From NCBI GenBank assembly GCA_041686195.1, contig JAWLEI010000001.1, positions 124,001 to 188,000 on the forward strand: a stretch of DNA of 64,000 bases. The letters run 5' to 3'. Position numbers and translations under genes: made by a program. A model generated the notes under the pieces. That model ran no database searches. It saw only the letters and a list, made by a program, of their open reading frames with translations, and was not told the origin of the DNA. This DNA comes from Desulfovermiculus sp041686195 (GTDB taxonomy: Bacteria; Desulfobacterota; Desulfovibrionia; Desulfovibrionales; Desulfothermaceae). Shown here piece after piece: positions 16,537 through 25,636 of the stretch. Position 1 is the first letter of the stretch. The number at the start of each line of letters is the position of its first letter.

Positions 16537-18336
16537 ATGCCTGAACTGAAAGCTTCGGATCTGCTCACTGATTTAGCAGGCTGGCAACGCACTCATCATT
16601 GCAGTCAGCTTTCTTCAGCTGATATCGGCCGTCGGGTTTGCCTCATGGGCTGGGTACAATACAGAAGAGACCATGGAGGACTGATTTTTATCGATCTCAG
16701 AGACCGCCGCGGCCTGACTCAGGTGGTCTTTTCCCCTGAATCAAACTCCCGGGCCCATGCTGAAGCGCATGTCCTGCGCACAGAATATGTACTTGCCATC
16801 CAGGGCCTGGTCCGCTTGCGCCCTGAGGGGATGCATAATCCGAATCTGCCCACCGGTGAAGTGGAAGTGGTGGTTGAGGAGTGGAAGCTGCTCAATCGGT
16901 CCAGGACTCCACCATTTCTTATCGAGGACCGGATCGATGTCTCCGAAAATCTGCGGCTCAAATACCGCTATCTGGACCTCAGGCGGTCTCATCTGGCCTC
17001 CAATATCATTCTCCGTCATAAGGCGGCTCAAAGTGTGCGCTCTTACCTCAACTCCCAGGATTTTTTGGAAGTCGAGACCCCGGTTTTGACCAGGAGCACC
17101 CCGGAAGGAGCCCGTGACTTCCTGGTCCCCAGCCGGGTGAACCAGGGCCATTTCTTTGCCCTGCCCCAAAGCCCTCAGCTTTTTAAGCAGTTGCTCATGA
17201 TGGGCGGGCTGGATCGCTACTATCAGATCGTACGCTGTTTTCGGGACGAGGACCTGCGGGCTGACAGGCAGCCGGAGTTCACCCAGATCGATCTGGAGAT
17301 GTCCTTTGTAGACGAGGAGCAGGTCATGGCTGTGGCTGAAGACATGGTATCCACAGTGTTTCAGGAGATTTTAAGCCGGACCCTCCCCACCCCTTTTCCC
17401 CGCATGACCTATGCCCAGGCAGTGCGCGATTACGGTGTGGACCGCCCGGATATCAGATTTGACCTCCGTTTGCAGGAGGTGACCCAGGTTGTGCGCGGCT
17501 CACAGTTTCGGCTCTTTGCTCAGGCAGAGGTGGTCAAGGCTTTGCGGGTCCCGGGCGGAGATGTTCTGACCCGCAAGGAAATTGACGATTTAACCAATTT
17601 TGTCAAGATTTACGGGGCTCAGGGGCTGGCCTGGATCAAGATCAAGGACAGCGAATGGCAATCACCCATTGCCAAATTTTTGAGTCCGCAGGAACAAAAA
17701 AGCCTTCAGGAAACTTTGAGCCTTGTGCCCGGTGATATCGTCTTCTTTCAGGCCGGACCGCCGGAGATGGTGAATGCAGCACTCGGCAACCTGCGCTTAA
17801 AACTGGGCTACCGCTTTGAATTTATACCTCAGGACACCTTTGCCCCGGTATGGATCACCGATTTCCCGCTTATGGAATGGAACACGGAAGACAAACGCTG
17901 GGAGGCCTGTCACCATCCCTTCACTTCCCCCAGGGAAGAAGATATTCACCTTCTGACCTCACATCCGGAGCAAGCCCGGGCTAGATCCTACGATTTGGTC
18001 ATCAATGGAAGCGAGATAGGTGGAGGTTCCATTCGTATTCACCGTCCAGAGGTTCAAAAGGACATGCTTCATGCCCTGGGAATCGACGAACAAGAGGCAG
18101 AATCCAAGTTCGGTTTCTTGCTGGAGGCTCTCCAGTATGGCCCCCCGCCGCATGGAGGCATTGCCTTCGGCTTTGACCGCCTGATAATGATCTTAAGCAA
18201 TGCACCGTCCATCCGGGATGTAATTGCCTTTCCCAAGACCCAAAAAGGGACCTGCCTGCTCACAGAGGCCCCCGGACCTGTGTCCACGGCCCAGCTGCGA
18301 GAATTGGGCCTGCGTTTGCGGCAAACAGGTAATTGA
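16537..18336 (+). CDS. aspS: aspartate-tRNA ligase
   Basis: Charges tRNA-Asp. It is a bacterial-type AspRS of about 599 residues (E. coli 590) with an N-terminal OB-fold (MGWVQYRRDHGGLIFIDLRDR), class II motif 1 (RSYLNSQDFLEVETPVL), motif 2 (RCFRDEDLRADRQPEFTQID), the bacterial GAD insertion domain around 310-410, and motif 3 (GIAFGFDRLIMIL). About 25 residues precede the usual RTHHCSQL start region. The start is uncertain: ATG 16537 has AGAGA upstream, ATG 16501 would add 12 residues. It begins 40 nt after hisS, so the two share a transcript. Whether it discriminates Asp from Asn tRNA cannot be read here. Confidence 0.96.
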   Translation: MPELKASDLLTDLAGWQRTHHCSQLSSADIGRRVCLMGWVQYRRDHGGLIFIDLRDRRGLTQVVFSPESNSRAHAEAHVLRTEYVLAIQGLVRLRPEGMHNPNLPTGEVEVVVEEWKLLNRSRTPPFLIEDRIDVSENLRLKYRYLDLRRSHLASNIILRHKAAQSVRSYLNSQDFLEVETPVLTRSTPEGARDFLVPSRVNQGHFFALPQSPQLFKQLLMMGGLDRYYQIVRCFRDEDLRADRQPEFTQIDLEMSFVDEEQVMAVAEDMVSTVFQEILSRTLPTPFPRMTYAQAVRDYGVDRPDIRFDLRLQEVTQVVRGSQFRLFAQAEVVKALRVPGGDVLTRKEIDDLTNFVKIYGAQGLAWIKIKDSEWQSPIAKFLSPQEQKSLQETLSLVPGDIVFFQAGPPEMVNAALGNLRLKLGYRFEFIPQDTFAPVWITDFPLMEWNTEDKRWEACHHPFTSPREEDIHLLTSHPEQARARSYDLVINGSEIGGGSIRIHRPEVQKDMLHALGIDEQEAESKFGFLLEALQYGPPPHGGIAFGFDRLIMILSNAPSIRDVIAFPKTQKGTCLLTEAPGPVSTAQLRELGLRLRQTGN

Positions 18337-18366
18337 GAGTGTTTGAGCACTTTGTTACAATTCGTT

Positions 18367-18867
18367 ATGATTATGGATATAAAGACTCATCCCCATCCGG
18401 TTTTGAACCGGCAGGCCCAGCCGGTGGAAGAAATCACCGACGACATCAGGACCCTGGCCCAGAACATGGCCGAAACCATGTATGAAAAGCAGGGTATTGG
18501 CCTGGCAGCCCCCCAGGTGGGTCACTCAATCTGTTTGATCACTGTAGACATTTCTGGTCCCGAATCCCGGACCGAACTCAATGTACTCATTAATCCGCAG
18601 ATAGAAAATCAGGAAGGAGAGACTGAGTTTGAGGAAGGCTGTCTCAGCCTGCCGGAGTTTAAGAGCAGGATCAAACGTTGGGCTCGCGTCATCGTCACCG
18701 GAACAGATCTTGAGGGCCAGCCTCAGCGGATAGAGGCCGACGGCCTGCTGGCCATTTGCCTGCAGCATGAGATTGACCACTTGCGGGGCACCTTGCTTTT
18801 AGACCGTGCCAGTCGATTGAAACGAAACCTGTACGAGAAAAAAGTTCGCAAATGGCAGGACAGCTAA
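18367..18867 (+). CDS. def: peptide deformylase
   Basis: Removes the formyl group from the N-terminal methionine of new proteins; a metal (Fe/Zn) hydrolase. All three signature motifs are present in the 166-residue protein: GIGLAAPQ (43-50), EGCLS (90-94, metal ligand C92) and QHEIDHL (133-139, ligands H134 and H138, catalytic E135). I chose ATG 18367 because family members begin right before the DIKTHPHPVL strand; a TTG at 18343 is possible and no ribosome site is strong. It overlaps fmt by 16 nt, the classic def-fmt pair. Confidence 0.96.
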   Translation: MIMDIKTHPHPVLNRQAQPVEEITDDIRTLAQNMAETMYEKQGIGLAAPQVGHSICLITVDISGPESRTELNVLINPQIENQEGETEFEEGCLSLPEFKSRIKRWARVIVTGTDLEGQPQRIEADGLLAICLQHEIDHLRGTLLLDRASRLKRNLYEKKVRKWQDS

Positions 18868-19820
18868 ATGTCGTTTTCATGGGCACGCCTGAGTTTGCAG
18901 CCACCATTCTTGGGCGTCTTCTTAACCGCCCGCTGACCAATATCCAGGCGGTTATTACCCAGCCTGACCGGGCCAGGGGCAGAGGACGCAAGCTGAGCGC
19001 CTCCCCGGTCAAGATTGCGGCGGACAAGGCCGGGCTGTCTGTATGGCAACCCCCTCGCCTCACCGGCGAAGAGGCTCAAGAATACTTGTCCTCTCTGGCT
19101 CCTGATTTTCTGCTTGTGGCCGCCTACGGGTTGATTCTCCCATCCCATATCCTGGACATTGCTCATTATGGGGCTTTGAACGTCCACGCTTCTCTTTTGC
19201 CCAAATACCGCGGAGCTGCACCTATCCAGCGCGCTTTGGCCGACGGGGAACCAGTGACCGGGGTCAGTATTATGTCCATGCGTCCCGGGCTGGATTGCGG
19301 TCCATTGCTCATGCAGCGGGCCCTGGCCATTGATCTGGAGGATACCGCAGCCACCCTGCACGACAAGCTGGCCCAACTGGGGGGAGAATGCCTGGTCCAG
19401 ACCCTCAATCGCCATGAAAACCGGGATATTGTTTCTGTTCCCCAGGACGAAAGCCAAGCCACCTATGCGCCCAAACTAAGCAAGGAAGAAGGCAGAATCA
19501 ACTGGAATCAGCCGGCCCGAAAGGTTCATGACCATATTAGGGCCATGCACCCCTGGCCCGGGGCGTTCACTGAAGTTCAGCGCAGCTCTGGTTTTGAACC
19601 CCTGAAGATCCATATCTTTCCCGGACAGATTGGACCGCAGACACCGCCTGAAACAGCTCCGGGGACCATTGAACACTCCGAGAACGAGGTCCTGCGCATC
19701 GCAAGTTCTGATCGCTATTATCTGGTCCAGACTATAAAGCCGAGCTCACGGCGACCCATGCCCGCTGCAGCCTTTTCGTGCGGCTACCTGACCTCCCAGG
19801 ACCAGACACGTTTTTTTTGA
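18852..19820 (+). CDS. fmt: methionyl-tRNA formyltransferase
   Basis: Formylates initiator Met-tRNA using 10-formyltetrahydrofolate. The 322 residues (normal length) contain VVFMGTPEFA at the N-terminus, QPDRARGRGRK, the catalytic LNVHASLLPKYRGAAPIQ region with conserved Asn and His, and the downstream LDCGPLL Asp. The C-terminal domain that binds tRNA begins near 210 (INWNQPARKVHDHIRAMHPWPGAF). It overlaps def and is followed 44 nt later by the DUF116 gene. Confidence 0.96.
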   Translation: MAGQLNVVFMGTPEFAATILGRLLNRPLTNIQAVITQPDRARGRGRKLSASPVKIAADKAGLSVWQPPRLTGEEAQEYLSSLAPDFLLVAAYGLILPSHILDIAHYGALNVHASLLPKYRGAAPIQRALADGEPVTGVSIMSMRPGLDCGPLLMQRALAIDLEDTAATLHDKLAQLGGECLVQTLNRHENRDIVSVPQDESQATYAPKLSKEEGRINWNQPARKVHDHIRAMHPWPGAFTEVQRSSGFEPLKIHIFPGQIGPQTPPETAPGTIEHSENEVLRIASSDRYYLVQTIKPSSRRPMPAAAFSCGYLTSQDQTRFF

Positions 19821-19864
19821 TTGTAAACAAATACAGAGAGTTGGATCTTCAGGCAGGCCCATAC

Positions 19865-20710
19865 ATGACCAGATCCGTATTTCGCCGCCAAACCCCGCTC
19901 AATGACGCCCTTGTGGACACCTTTGAGTCCAAAAAACGTGTCTTCATTGGCCTGCTCTCCGGCACCAGCCTGCTTGTGGTCCTCCTTTTGGCTGTGGCTT
20001 GGCTTATTCCCTATGTCGGTCTCTCCACCATCCATCCCCTGGCTCCCTGGTTCCTGGGCGGCCTTTTGCTTCTAATCGCCGGCTTGGTCCTCTGGTCCAC
20101 CCTGGCCCTGATCTTGAATATCCTTTGCAAGCGGCCCATTCTTTTCTCCCGAAGAATTCGGGGCATAACAATCAAATGTTTCCTGCCCCTCATGACCCTG
20201 GTGGGAAAAGTCGTTGGAATTTCTCAGGAAAAGGTCAGGGCATCCTTTATTCAAGTGAACAACGAAATGATTACAGCCGAAGGGCGACGATACTCCCCAG
20301 ATGAGATTCTCCTGCTCATGCCGCATTGCCTGCAGAACAGCCGATGCAAATACCGCCTGACGTACAATATTTCCAATTGCCGTCGCTGTGGGGAATGTCC
20401 CATAGCCGGACTCCGCAGCTTAAGCGAAGAATTCGGAGTTCATCTGGCCATTGCCACAGGCGGAACCATTGCCAGAAGGATCGTGGTCCAGACCCGACCC
20501 AAAATCATCCTGGCTGTGGCCTGCGAACGGGATCTGGCCTCAGGGATCCAGGATACTTATCCGCTCCCTGTGTTCGGCATCCTCAATCAAAGGCCCTATG
20601 GCCCCTGCCTGGATACCAATGTGGACTTGGATCAGGTCCGGCACTGGCTTAACTATTTTCTCAAAATCCGGGCCACAGACTCCAGGCATGCCCAAGGCCT
20701 CAGTCAATGA
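19865..20710 (+). CDS. DUF116 membrane protein with cysteine cluster
   Basis: A 281-residue protein matching the DUF116 family as I know it: two membrane segments (about 26-48 and 62-88) and a cytoplasmic domain with MPHCLQNSRCKYR (C155, C161) and NCRRCGECPI (C172, C175, C178), then the IATGGTIARR and VACERDLASGIQD motifs. The cysteines look able to hold a metal or Fe-S cluster. Function is unknown. In this group of bacteria the gene often sits between fmt and rsmB, as here, overlapping rsmB by ATGA. ATG 19865 is taken as the start; the TM segments follow directly. Confidence 0.87.
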   Translation: MTRSVFRRQTPLNDALVDTFESKKRVFIGLLSGTSLLVVLLLAVAWLIPYVGLSTIHPLAPWFLGGLLLLIAGLVLWSTLALILNILCKRPILFSRRIRGITIKCFLPLMTLVGKVVGISQEKVRASFIQVNNEMITAEGRRYSPDEILLLMPHCLQNSRCKYRLTYNISNCRRCGECPIAGLRSLSEEFGVHLAIATGGTIARRIVVQTRPKIILAVACERDLASGIQDTYPLPVFGILNQRPYGPCLDTNVDLDQVRHWLNYFLKIRATDSRHAQGLSQ

Positions 20711-22008
20711 GCGGCAAGAAAGTCCCTTCCGCCCGCACAGCTGCCTTGACGGTCATTGAGCAGACCCTCCACGGCTTGGAGCTGCAAGCCGCACTCAACC
20801 GCATATTGATTTCCAAATCCGTTACCGGGCCTGACCGGCAACTGACCGCCCAGCTGGCCTATGGTTATTTTCGTCACCAGCTCAGGCTGGAATTTATTGT
20901 CTCCAGTTTTTTATCCCGCAACAAAAGCTCTCTGCCCGGTCATGTCCTGCGTGTCCTTTGTCTTGGGACTTACGAGATCTGCTACTTAACCCGCATCCCC
21001 GACTTTGCCACTGTGCACTGGTATGTTCAGCATATCAAAAAGAGTTCCAGCTCTGGCCTGACCAAAATGGCCAACGCCATTCTGCGCCGGGTATGCCGGG
21101 AGAAGGAGTCCCTTCTCAACCGGGATTTCTATGCCCTGGATCAACCAAGCCAAACCAGGTTTCTGTCCCGCTATTATGCCTGCCCGGAATGGATCGTCGA
21201 TCTCTGCCTGCACAGCTTTTCCATTTTGCAGACCGAGACCCTTTTGGAGCACAGCATGCACCCCCCTCCAGTAGGTTTGCGCTTTAACCCCTGGGCCTCA
21301 GGCTGGTCCCGTCTGTATGCAGCCTTATCCGGTCTGGCGCCGGTGGTCGTCCAAAACCTAAATGGCCTGGCCCTAACTTCACCGCCGGATAACGAAATCC
21401 GAAAGGCTGAGCAAAATGGCCTGCTGACCAGGCAGAGCCTGGCCGCACAAGAGGCCTTAGACCGGGAAGATCCCGCTGACTGGCCTCAGCCGGCTTGGGA
21501 CGCCTGCGCCGGGCGGGGCCTGAAGACCGGCCAGTTGCTGGAAAGGGGCTGCCATCGCCTTTGGGCCAGTGATATCCATACCCGCAAGGTCCTCACCTGC
21601 CGGCAGGAAATCGACCGGCTTCGCCTGCCGGGTATTCCCCTGTTTACTGCTGATGCAACCGCCCCGCCTCTGGGCCGGATCAGACCGCAAAGCATTCTCC
21701 TGGATGTTCCGTGTTCCGGTCTGGGAGTGCTCAGCCGCAGACCGGACATCAAGGCCAAACGCAGACCCGAAGACCTTCCGGTCCTTGCCGGCTTGCAAAG
21801 ATCCCTGCTCAAATCCTGCCTGACCATCCTGCCCCCTGGCGGACGCCTCGTGTATATCAGCTGCACCTTCAATCCTGATGAAAATGAACATCTTATCCGT
21901 TACATTCTCCATAAGAACCCTGGCCTGGGCCGCCTGCATTCAATGCACCTCCCAGATCCTGCCAGTCTGCTTGGAGAATACTTCTTTACCGCCTGCATCC
22001 AGAACTGA
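20707..22008 (+). CDS. rsmB: 16S rRNA (cytosine967-C5)-methyltransferase
   Basis: Makes m5C967 in 16S rRNA. The 433-residue protein has an N-terminal NusB-like RNA-binding domain (about 5-145), then a Rossmann methyltransferase. DVPCSGLGVLSRRPDIK (D335, C338) is motif IV and CTFNPDENE (C386) motif VI with the nucleophile. Motif I reads AWDACAGRGLKT instead of the usual LDxCAAPGGKT, a visible divergence in the SAM-binding loop; activity is probable but not assured. It overlaps the DUF116 gene as ATGA and ends the translation run. The following 239 nt contain a perfect hairpin (22072-22098). Confidence 0.88.
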   Translation: MSGKKVPSARTAALTVIEQTLHGLELQAALNRILISKSVTGPDRQLTAQLAYGYFRHQLRLEFIVSSFLSRNKSSLPGHVLRVLCLGTYEICYLTRIPDFATVHWYVQHIKKSSSSGLTKMANAILRRVCREKESLLNRDFYALDQPSQTRFLSRYYACPEWIVDLCLHSFSILQTETLLEHSMHPPPVGLRFNPWASGWSRLYAALSGLAPVVVQNLNGLALTSPPDNEIRKAEQNGLLTRQSLAAQEALDREDPADWPQPAWDACAGRGLKTGQLLERGCHRLWASDIHTRKVLTCRQEIDRLRLPGIPLFTADATAPPLGRIRPQSILLDVPCSGLGVLSRRPDIKAKRRPEDLPVLAGLQRSLLKSCLTILPPGGRLVYISCTFNPDENEHLIRYILHKNPGLGRLHSMHLPDPASLLGEYFFTACIQN

Positions 22009-22071
22009 TCCTGACAAAAAGATTAAAGCCCTTTTCGCCGCATATCAGCGGTATGCTTTCAGTTTTCGGTG

Positions 22072-22098
22072 TTCAGCTTTGCCGGAGGCAAAGCTGAA
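22072..22098. repeat. palindromic repeat, family A copy 1 / hairpin
   Basis: A perfect 12-bp stem (TTCAGCTTTGCC and its complement) with loop GGA, located after rsmB. The same TTGCC-GGA-GGCAA core recurs at 30287-30313, 35513-35530 (loop AGA) and 51104-51116 (reverse orientation). It may act as a terminator although no T-run follows. Confidence 0.8.
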
Positions 22099-22247
22099 AC
22101 CTGATCCCGCCATAGGTGGGACTGGCACCTTACACCGGAGAACGAAACTCACGTGTTGCCGGGACATCTTTACATTGTCATAGTTTTCAGGCAGTAATAT
22201 GTACTGAATCTCTTTCTGGCTGCAAAGTGAGACCAAGGAGGTTGCGT

Positions 22248-23705
22248 TTGCTTTCTGCCCGAAATCTGATTGCGGCCTGTGCTTTCATTTTTTTTGTGAC
22301 CGGCATATGCATTGCGGGTTCCCTCATAGTGCCTGCCTCTCTGCAGGCTGAGTCCCTGCATGCCCAGTGGTATCCAACCCGGTTGGCCCGGATAAGCTCC
22401 CTGCAAAAAATCAAGGCCCTGGGACAGATAAACCTGGTCACCCAAAACAATGCCAATGCCTATTATATGTACCGGGGCCAGAAGATGGGCCTTGAGTACG
22501 ACTTGGCCCAGTCCTTTGCCGAACACCTCGGCGTTTCCTTGCATGTCTTAACTCCGGGATGGAGTCAGATGATCCCGGCTCTGGAAAAAGGAAAAGGCGA
22601 TTTCATCGCCGCCGGGCTGACAATTACTGAGAACAGGCAAGAACATGTCGCCTTTTCCATTCCCTACATGGATGTGCAGCAAATGGTCATCGTCCACAAA
22701 GACCAGGCGACAATTCAAAGTGAAAAGGATTTGAACGGGTTGACCATACATGTGCGTGAACATACATCATATGAACAGCGCCTTCAGGAACTGCAGGATC
22801 AAGGCCTTGATGTACACATTGCACTCCACAGGGATGTGCCCACCGAAGACCTCATTCGCCAGGTGGCGACAAAAGACATCCCGGCCACTGTAGCAGACAG
22901 TAATATAGCCCAACTCAACCGCCGCTACTTTCCTGAGATCCGCATGGCATTTCCCATCTCGGAAAAGCAAAGCCTGGGCTGGGCGGTGCGTAAAAAAGAT
23001 CAATCCCTGCTTCAGGCCATGAACAATTTTTTGGCTTCCGCCCAGGAAGATGGATTATTCGCCCAAATCTACCACAATTACTATGCCAATGTAGCCATAT
23101 TCGATTACGTTGATATCAAAAAATATCATGACCGAATTGAAACCCGGCTTCCTGACTTTGAAAATATGATCAAGAAAGAAGCCCGAGAATTCGGATTCGA
23201 TTGGCGGCTCATTGCCGCTGTGGTTTACCAGGAATCCCACTTCGATCCCCATGCCTCAAGCTACACCGGAGTCAAGGGACTGATGCAGGTGACCTTGAAT
23301 ACGGCTCGGGAAATGGGTATTACCAACCGGCTGGAGCCTGCACAAAGCATCCATGCCGGAGTGAAGTACCTTTCCCGCCTCTATGACCGATTCAAAGGCA
23401 TAAAAGACCATACCCAACGGCTCCGTTTTGCATTGGCAAGTTACAACGTTGGATACGGGCATGTACGAGATGCCCAGCGCTTAGCTCAAAAACAAGGCCT
23501 GGACCCCAACAAATGGTCATCCATGATAAAAATCCTTCCCTTGCTCAGCCAACCCAGGTACTATTCTCAGACCAGATACGGGTACGCCCGCGGGACCGAG
23601 CCGGTCCGCTTTGTAAAGCGTATATTTTCCTATTATGAGATCCTGCGGCAAAAGGCGGATACATCTCCCTCCACTGCCCAGGATCGTACGTCAAAGAAAA
23701 GCTAA
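22248..23705 (+). CDS. mltF: membrane-bound lytic transglycosylase MltF-like, TTG start
   Basis: Periplasmic peptidoglycan-cleaving enzyme. The 485-residue protein has a signal peptide or anchor (about 5-35), a periplasmic substrate-binding-like domain (about 45-280, GQINLVTQNNANAYY and GDFIAAGLTIT), and a C-terminal SLT domain from about 302 with catalytic Glu329 in YQESHFDP, then SSYTGVKGLMQV and the ALASYNVG motif. This two-domain order is that of MltF. GGAGG is spaced 6 nt from a TTG at 22248, which gives a proper signal peptide; no ATG fits. tamA and tamB follow on the same strand, forming an envelope cluster. Confidence 0.92.
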   Translation: MLSARNLIAACAFIFFVTGICIAGSLIVPASLQAESLHAQWYPTRLARISSLQKIKALGQINLVTQNNANAYYMYRGQKMGLEYDLAQSFAEHLGVSLHVLTPGWSQMIPALEKGKGDFIAAGLTITENRQEHVAFSIPYMDVQQMVIVHKDQATIQSEKDLNGLTIHVREHTSYEQRLQELQDQGLDVHIALHRDVPTEDLIRQVATKDIPATVADSNIAQLNRRYFPEIRMAFPISEKQSLGWAVRKKDQSLLQAMNNFLASAQEDGLFAQIYHNYYANVAIFDYVDIKKYHDRIETRLPDFENMIKKEAREFGFDWRLIAAVVYQESHFDPHASSYTGVKGLMQVTLNTAREMGITNRLEPAQSIHAGVKYLSRLYDRFKGIKDHTQRLRFALASYNVGYGHVRDAQRLAQKQGLDPNKWSSMIKILPLLSQPRYYSQTRYGYARGTEPVRFVKRIFSYYEILRQKADTSPSTAQDRTSKKS

Positions 23706-23725
23706 ACTTGGTGACGAGGCTCTAC

Positions 23726-25552
23726 ATGCTGCCACCCCCCTCCCTCTCAAATATCTCTTTGCCGGAAGTTTTTTTGTTGGTCTTAGGCATAGGGCTTCTT
23801 TTTTTTTGTTCCTCGTCCGAGCTGATGGCTGCTGAGCTGAAAACTCCGTACACGGTTTCTTTCCAGGATCCTGAGGATTCCGGGTTTCTCTCTCAGCTCC
23901 GCCAGGTTTCCTCGAGTGTTCAAAACCGGGACGATCCTCCGGCCACAGTGAACATGGTCAAACGGCGGGCTCGAAATGATCTGCCCCGGATGACCGAAGT
24001 GCTCAAGGCCCAGGGCTATTTTGAAGCCCGCATTGACCTCAAGGTTGATCCCCGGAACGCCGATAATCCGGTCCTGGTTGAGTTTACTGTCCACCCTGGT
24101 CCTGCATATCATGTGCGTGAAGTGAAAATTAGGCCCTGGAGATCGTCTTCATTGTCTGAACCCAACCTCCCGAACCGCCAGGAGCTTGGACTGCCTTCAG
24201 GGACAAGAGCCAAAGCCGATGCCATCCGCAGAGGGAAATCCCAGTTGCAAAACAAGCTTCAATCCCAGGGCTTTGTCCTGGCTGAAATAGATTCTCCTGT
24301 CCTGCGCCTTCATTCTGAACAAAAATCTGTAGACCTGACCTACAGGGTTGATCCAGGACCCAGGGCTCGGTTTGGTCCGGTGAGAATACAGGGCCTGAAC
24401 CGGGTCAAAGAAAGCTATGTCCGGGACAAGATCCCCTGGAACACAGGAGAGCTCTATGATCCCAAATCAGTCCGCAATCTCCAGGACTCCCTGCTCAAAA
24501 CAGGGCTTTTCAATATGGTCCAGGTAGAGCATGCGGACTCGGCCGATGATCAAAACCAATTGCCGATGACCGTCAGGGTCCGTGAGGTTGACCATAAACG
24601 AGTCAGCCTGCGACTGGGCTATGAAACCGATACCGGCCCCCAGGGCAAAGCTGCCTGGGAACACCTGAACCTGCGGGGAAAAGGCAGAAAATTGCGCTTT
24701 GAGCTGGAAGCCTCTCAGATAAAGCAAGAACTGCTTACCCGCTACACCCAGGAGAATCTGGCCGATAAGGACCTGGATCTTGTCCTCCGGGGTTCTGTAT
24801 TTCGAGAAGAGTTGGACGCCTACACCAGCACGGGCGGCAGAATGTCCTCCCATCTGGAACATCAATACCACCCCAATCTGCGCCTGGGGGCTGGACTGGG
24901 ATACAAGGGCAGTCGAGTCGAGGACTCAGAAGGAGATCAGACCTTTCATCAACTCTCCCTGCCTGCCTTTGCCGTCTGGGATACCCGCAACGACATCCTG
25001 GACCCCAGGCAGGGAACCAACCATAGTTTGCATCTCACACCCATGCTCGGATTTCTGGGAGAAGAGTTTTCATTTCTTAAATCCAGCTTGAGCTCGCTTT
25101 GGTATTTTGACCTGCTGCCGGAAAAAGGCCGGGCTGTTCTGGCCCTGCGCGGAAAGGTCGGCTCCATCAGCGCATCAGATACAGCGGATGTCCCGGCTGA
25201 CGAACGCTGGTATGCCGGGGGAGGCGGCTCCATCCGCGGCTACCCGTACCAGGAGGTCGGCCCTTACCGGGACGGCGATCCGTATGGAGGCCGTTCCTTG
25301 CTGGAGACTTCGGCTGAATTTCGCTGGAAGTGGACCCCCAAAATCGGGAGCGTGGCTTTTGTCGATGCTGGAAACGCCTTTGACTCCTCCATCCCCGATC
25401 CTGCAGACAAGTTATACTGGGGGGCTGGTTGCGGCATGCGCTACTACACCGGCATCGGCCCCCTGCGCCTGGATGTTGCCTTACCCTTGACCTCAGATGA
25501 GCATATAGACGATAATTTTCAAGTCTACATAAGCCTGGGGCAAGCCTTTTGA
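23726..25552 (+). CDS. tamA: outer membrane translocation/assembly protein TamA
   Basis: An Omp85-family protein of 608 residues. A signal peptide (about 5-35) is followed by POTRA domains (about 65-270, including VNMVKRRARNDLPRM, GPAYHVREVKI and ARFGPVRIQGLNRV) and a 16-strand-type barrel from about 285 with the conserved GGGGSIRGYPY loop-6 motif near residue 500, ending in an aromatic-type C-terminus (ISLGQAF). Neighbouring tamB makes TamA more likely than BamA. Its role is to help insert proteins or lipids into the outer membrane. CGAGG precedes ATG 23726 by 6 nt; TTG/GTG codons just upstream are less likely. It begins 20 nt after mltF. Confidence 0.92.
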   Translation: MLPPPSLSNISLPEVFLLVLGIGLLFFCSSSELMAAELKTPYTVSFQDPEDSGFLSQLRQVSSSVQNRDDPPATVNMVKRRARNDLPRMTEVLKAQGYFEARIDLKVDPRNADNPVLVEFTVHPGPAYHVREVKIRPWRSSSLSEPNLPNRQELGLPSGTRAKADAIRRGKSQLQNKLQSQGFVLAEIDSPVLRLHSEQKSVDLTYRVDPGPRARFGPVRIQGLNRVKESYVRDKIPWNTGELYDPKSVRNLQDSLLKTGLFNMVQVEHADSADDQNQLPMTVRVREVDHKRVSLRLGYETDTGPQGKAAWEHLNLRGKGRKLRFELEASQIKQELLTRYTQENLADKDLDLVLRGSVFREELDAYTSTGGRMSSHLEHQYHPNLRLGAGLGYKGSRVEDSEGDQTFHQLSLPAFAVWDTRNDILDPRQGTNHSLHLTPMLGFLGEEFSFLKSSLSSLWYFDLLPEKGRAVLALRGKVGSISASDTADVPADERWYAGGGGSIRGYPYQEVGPYRDGDPYGGRSLLETSAEFRWKWTPKIGSVAFVDAGNAFDSSIPDPADKLYWGAGCGMRYYTGIGPLRLDVALPLTSDEHIDDNFQVYISLGQAF

Positions 25553-25636
25553 CCTCAGCTAAGGGTCAATAATGCCCTGCTTACAACCCGTCATTGCCTT
25601 CAGCCACAGCGAATTCATGCTCAGACCAAAGGCATC

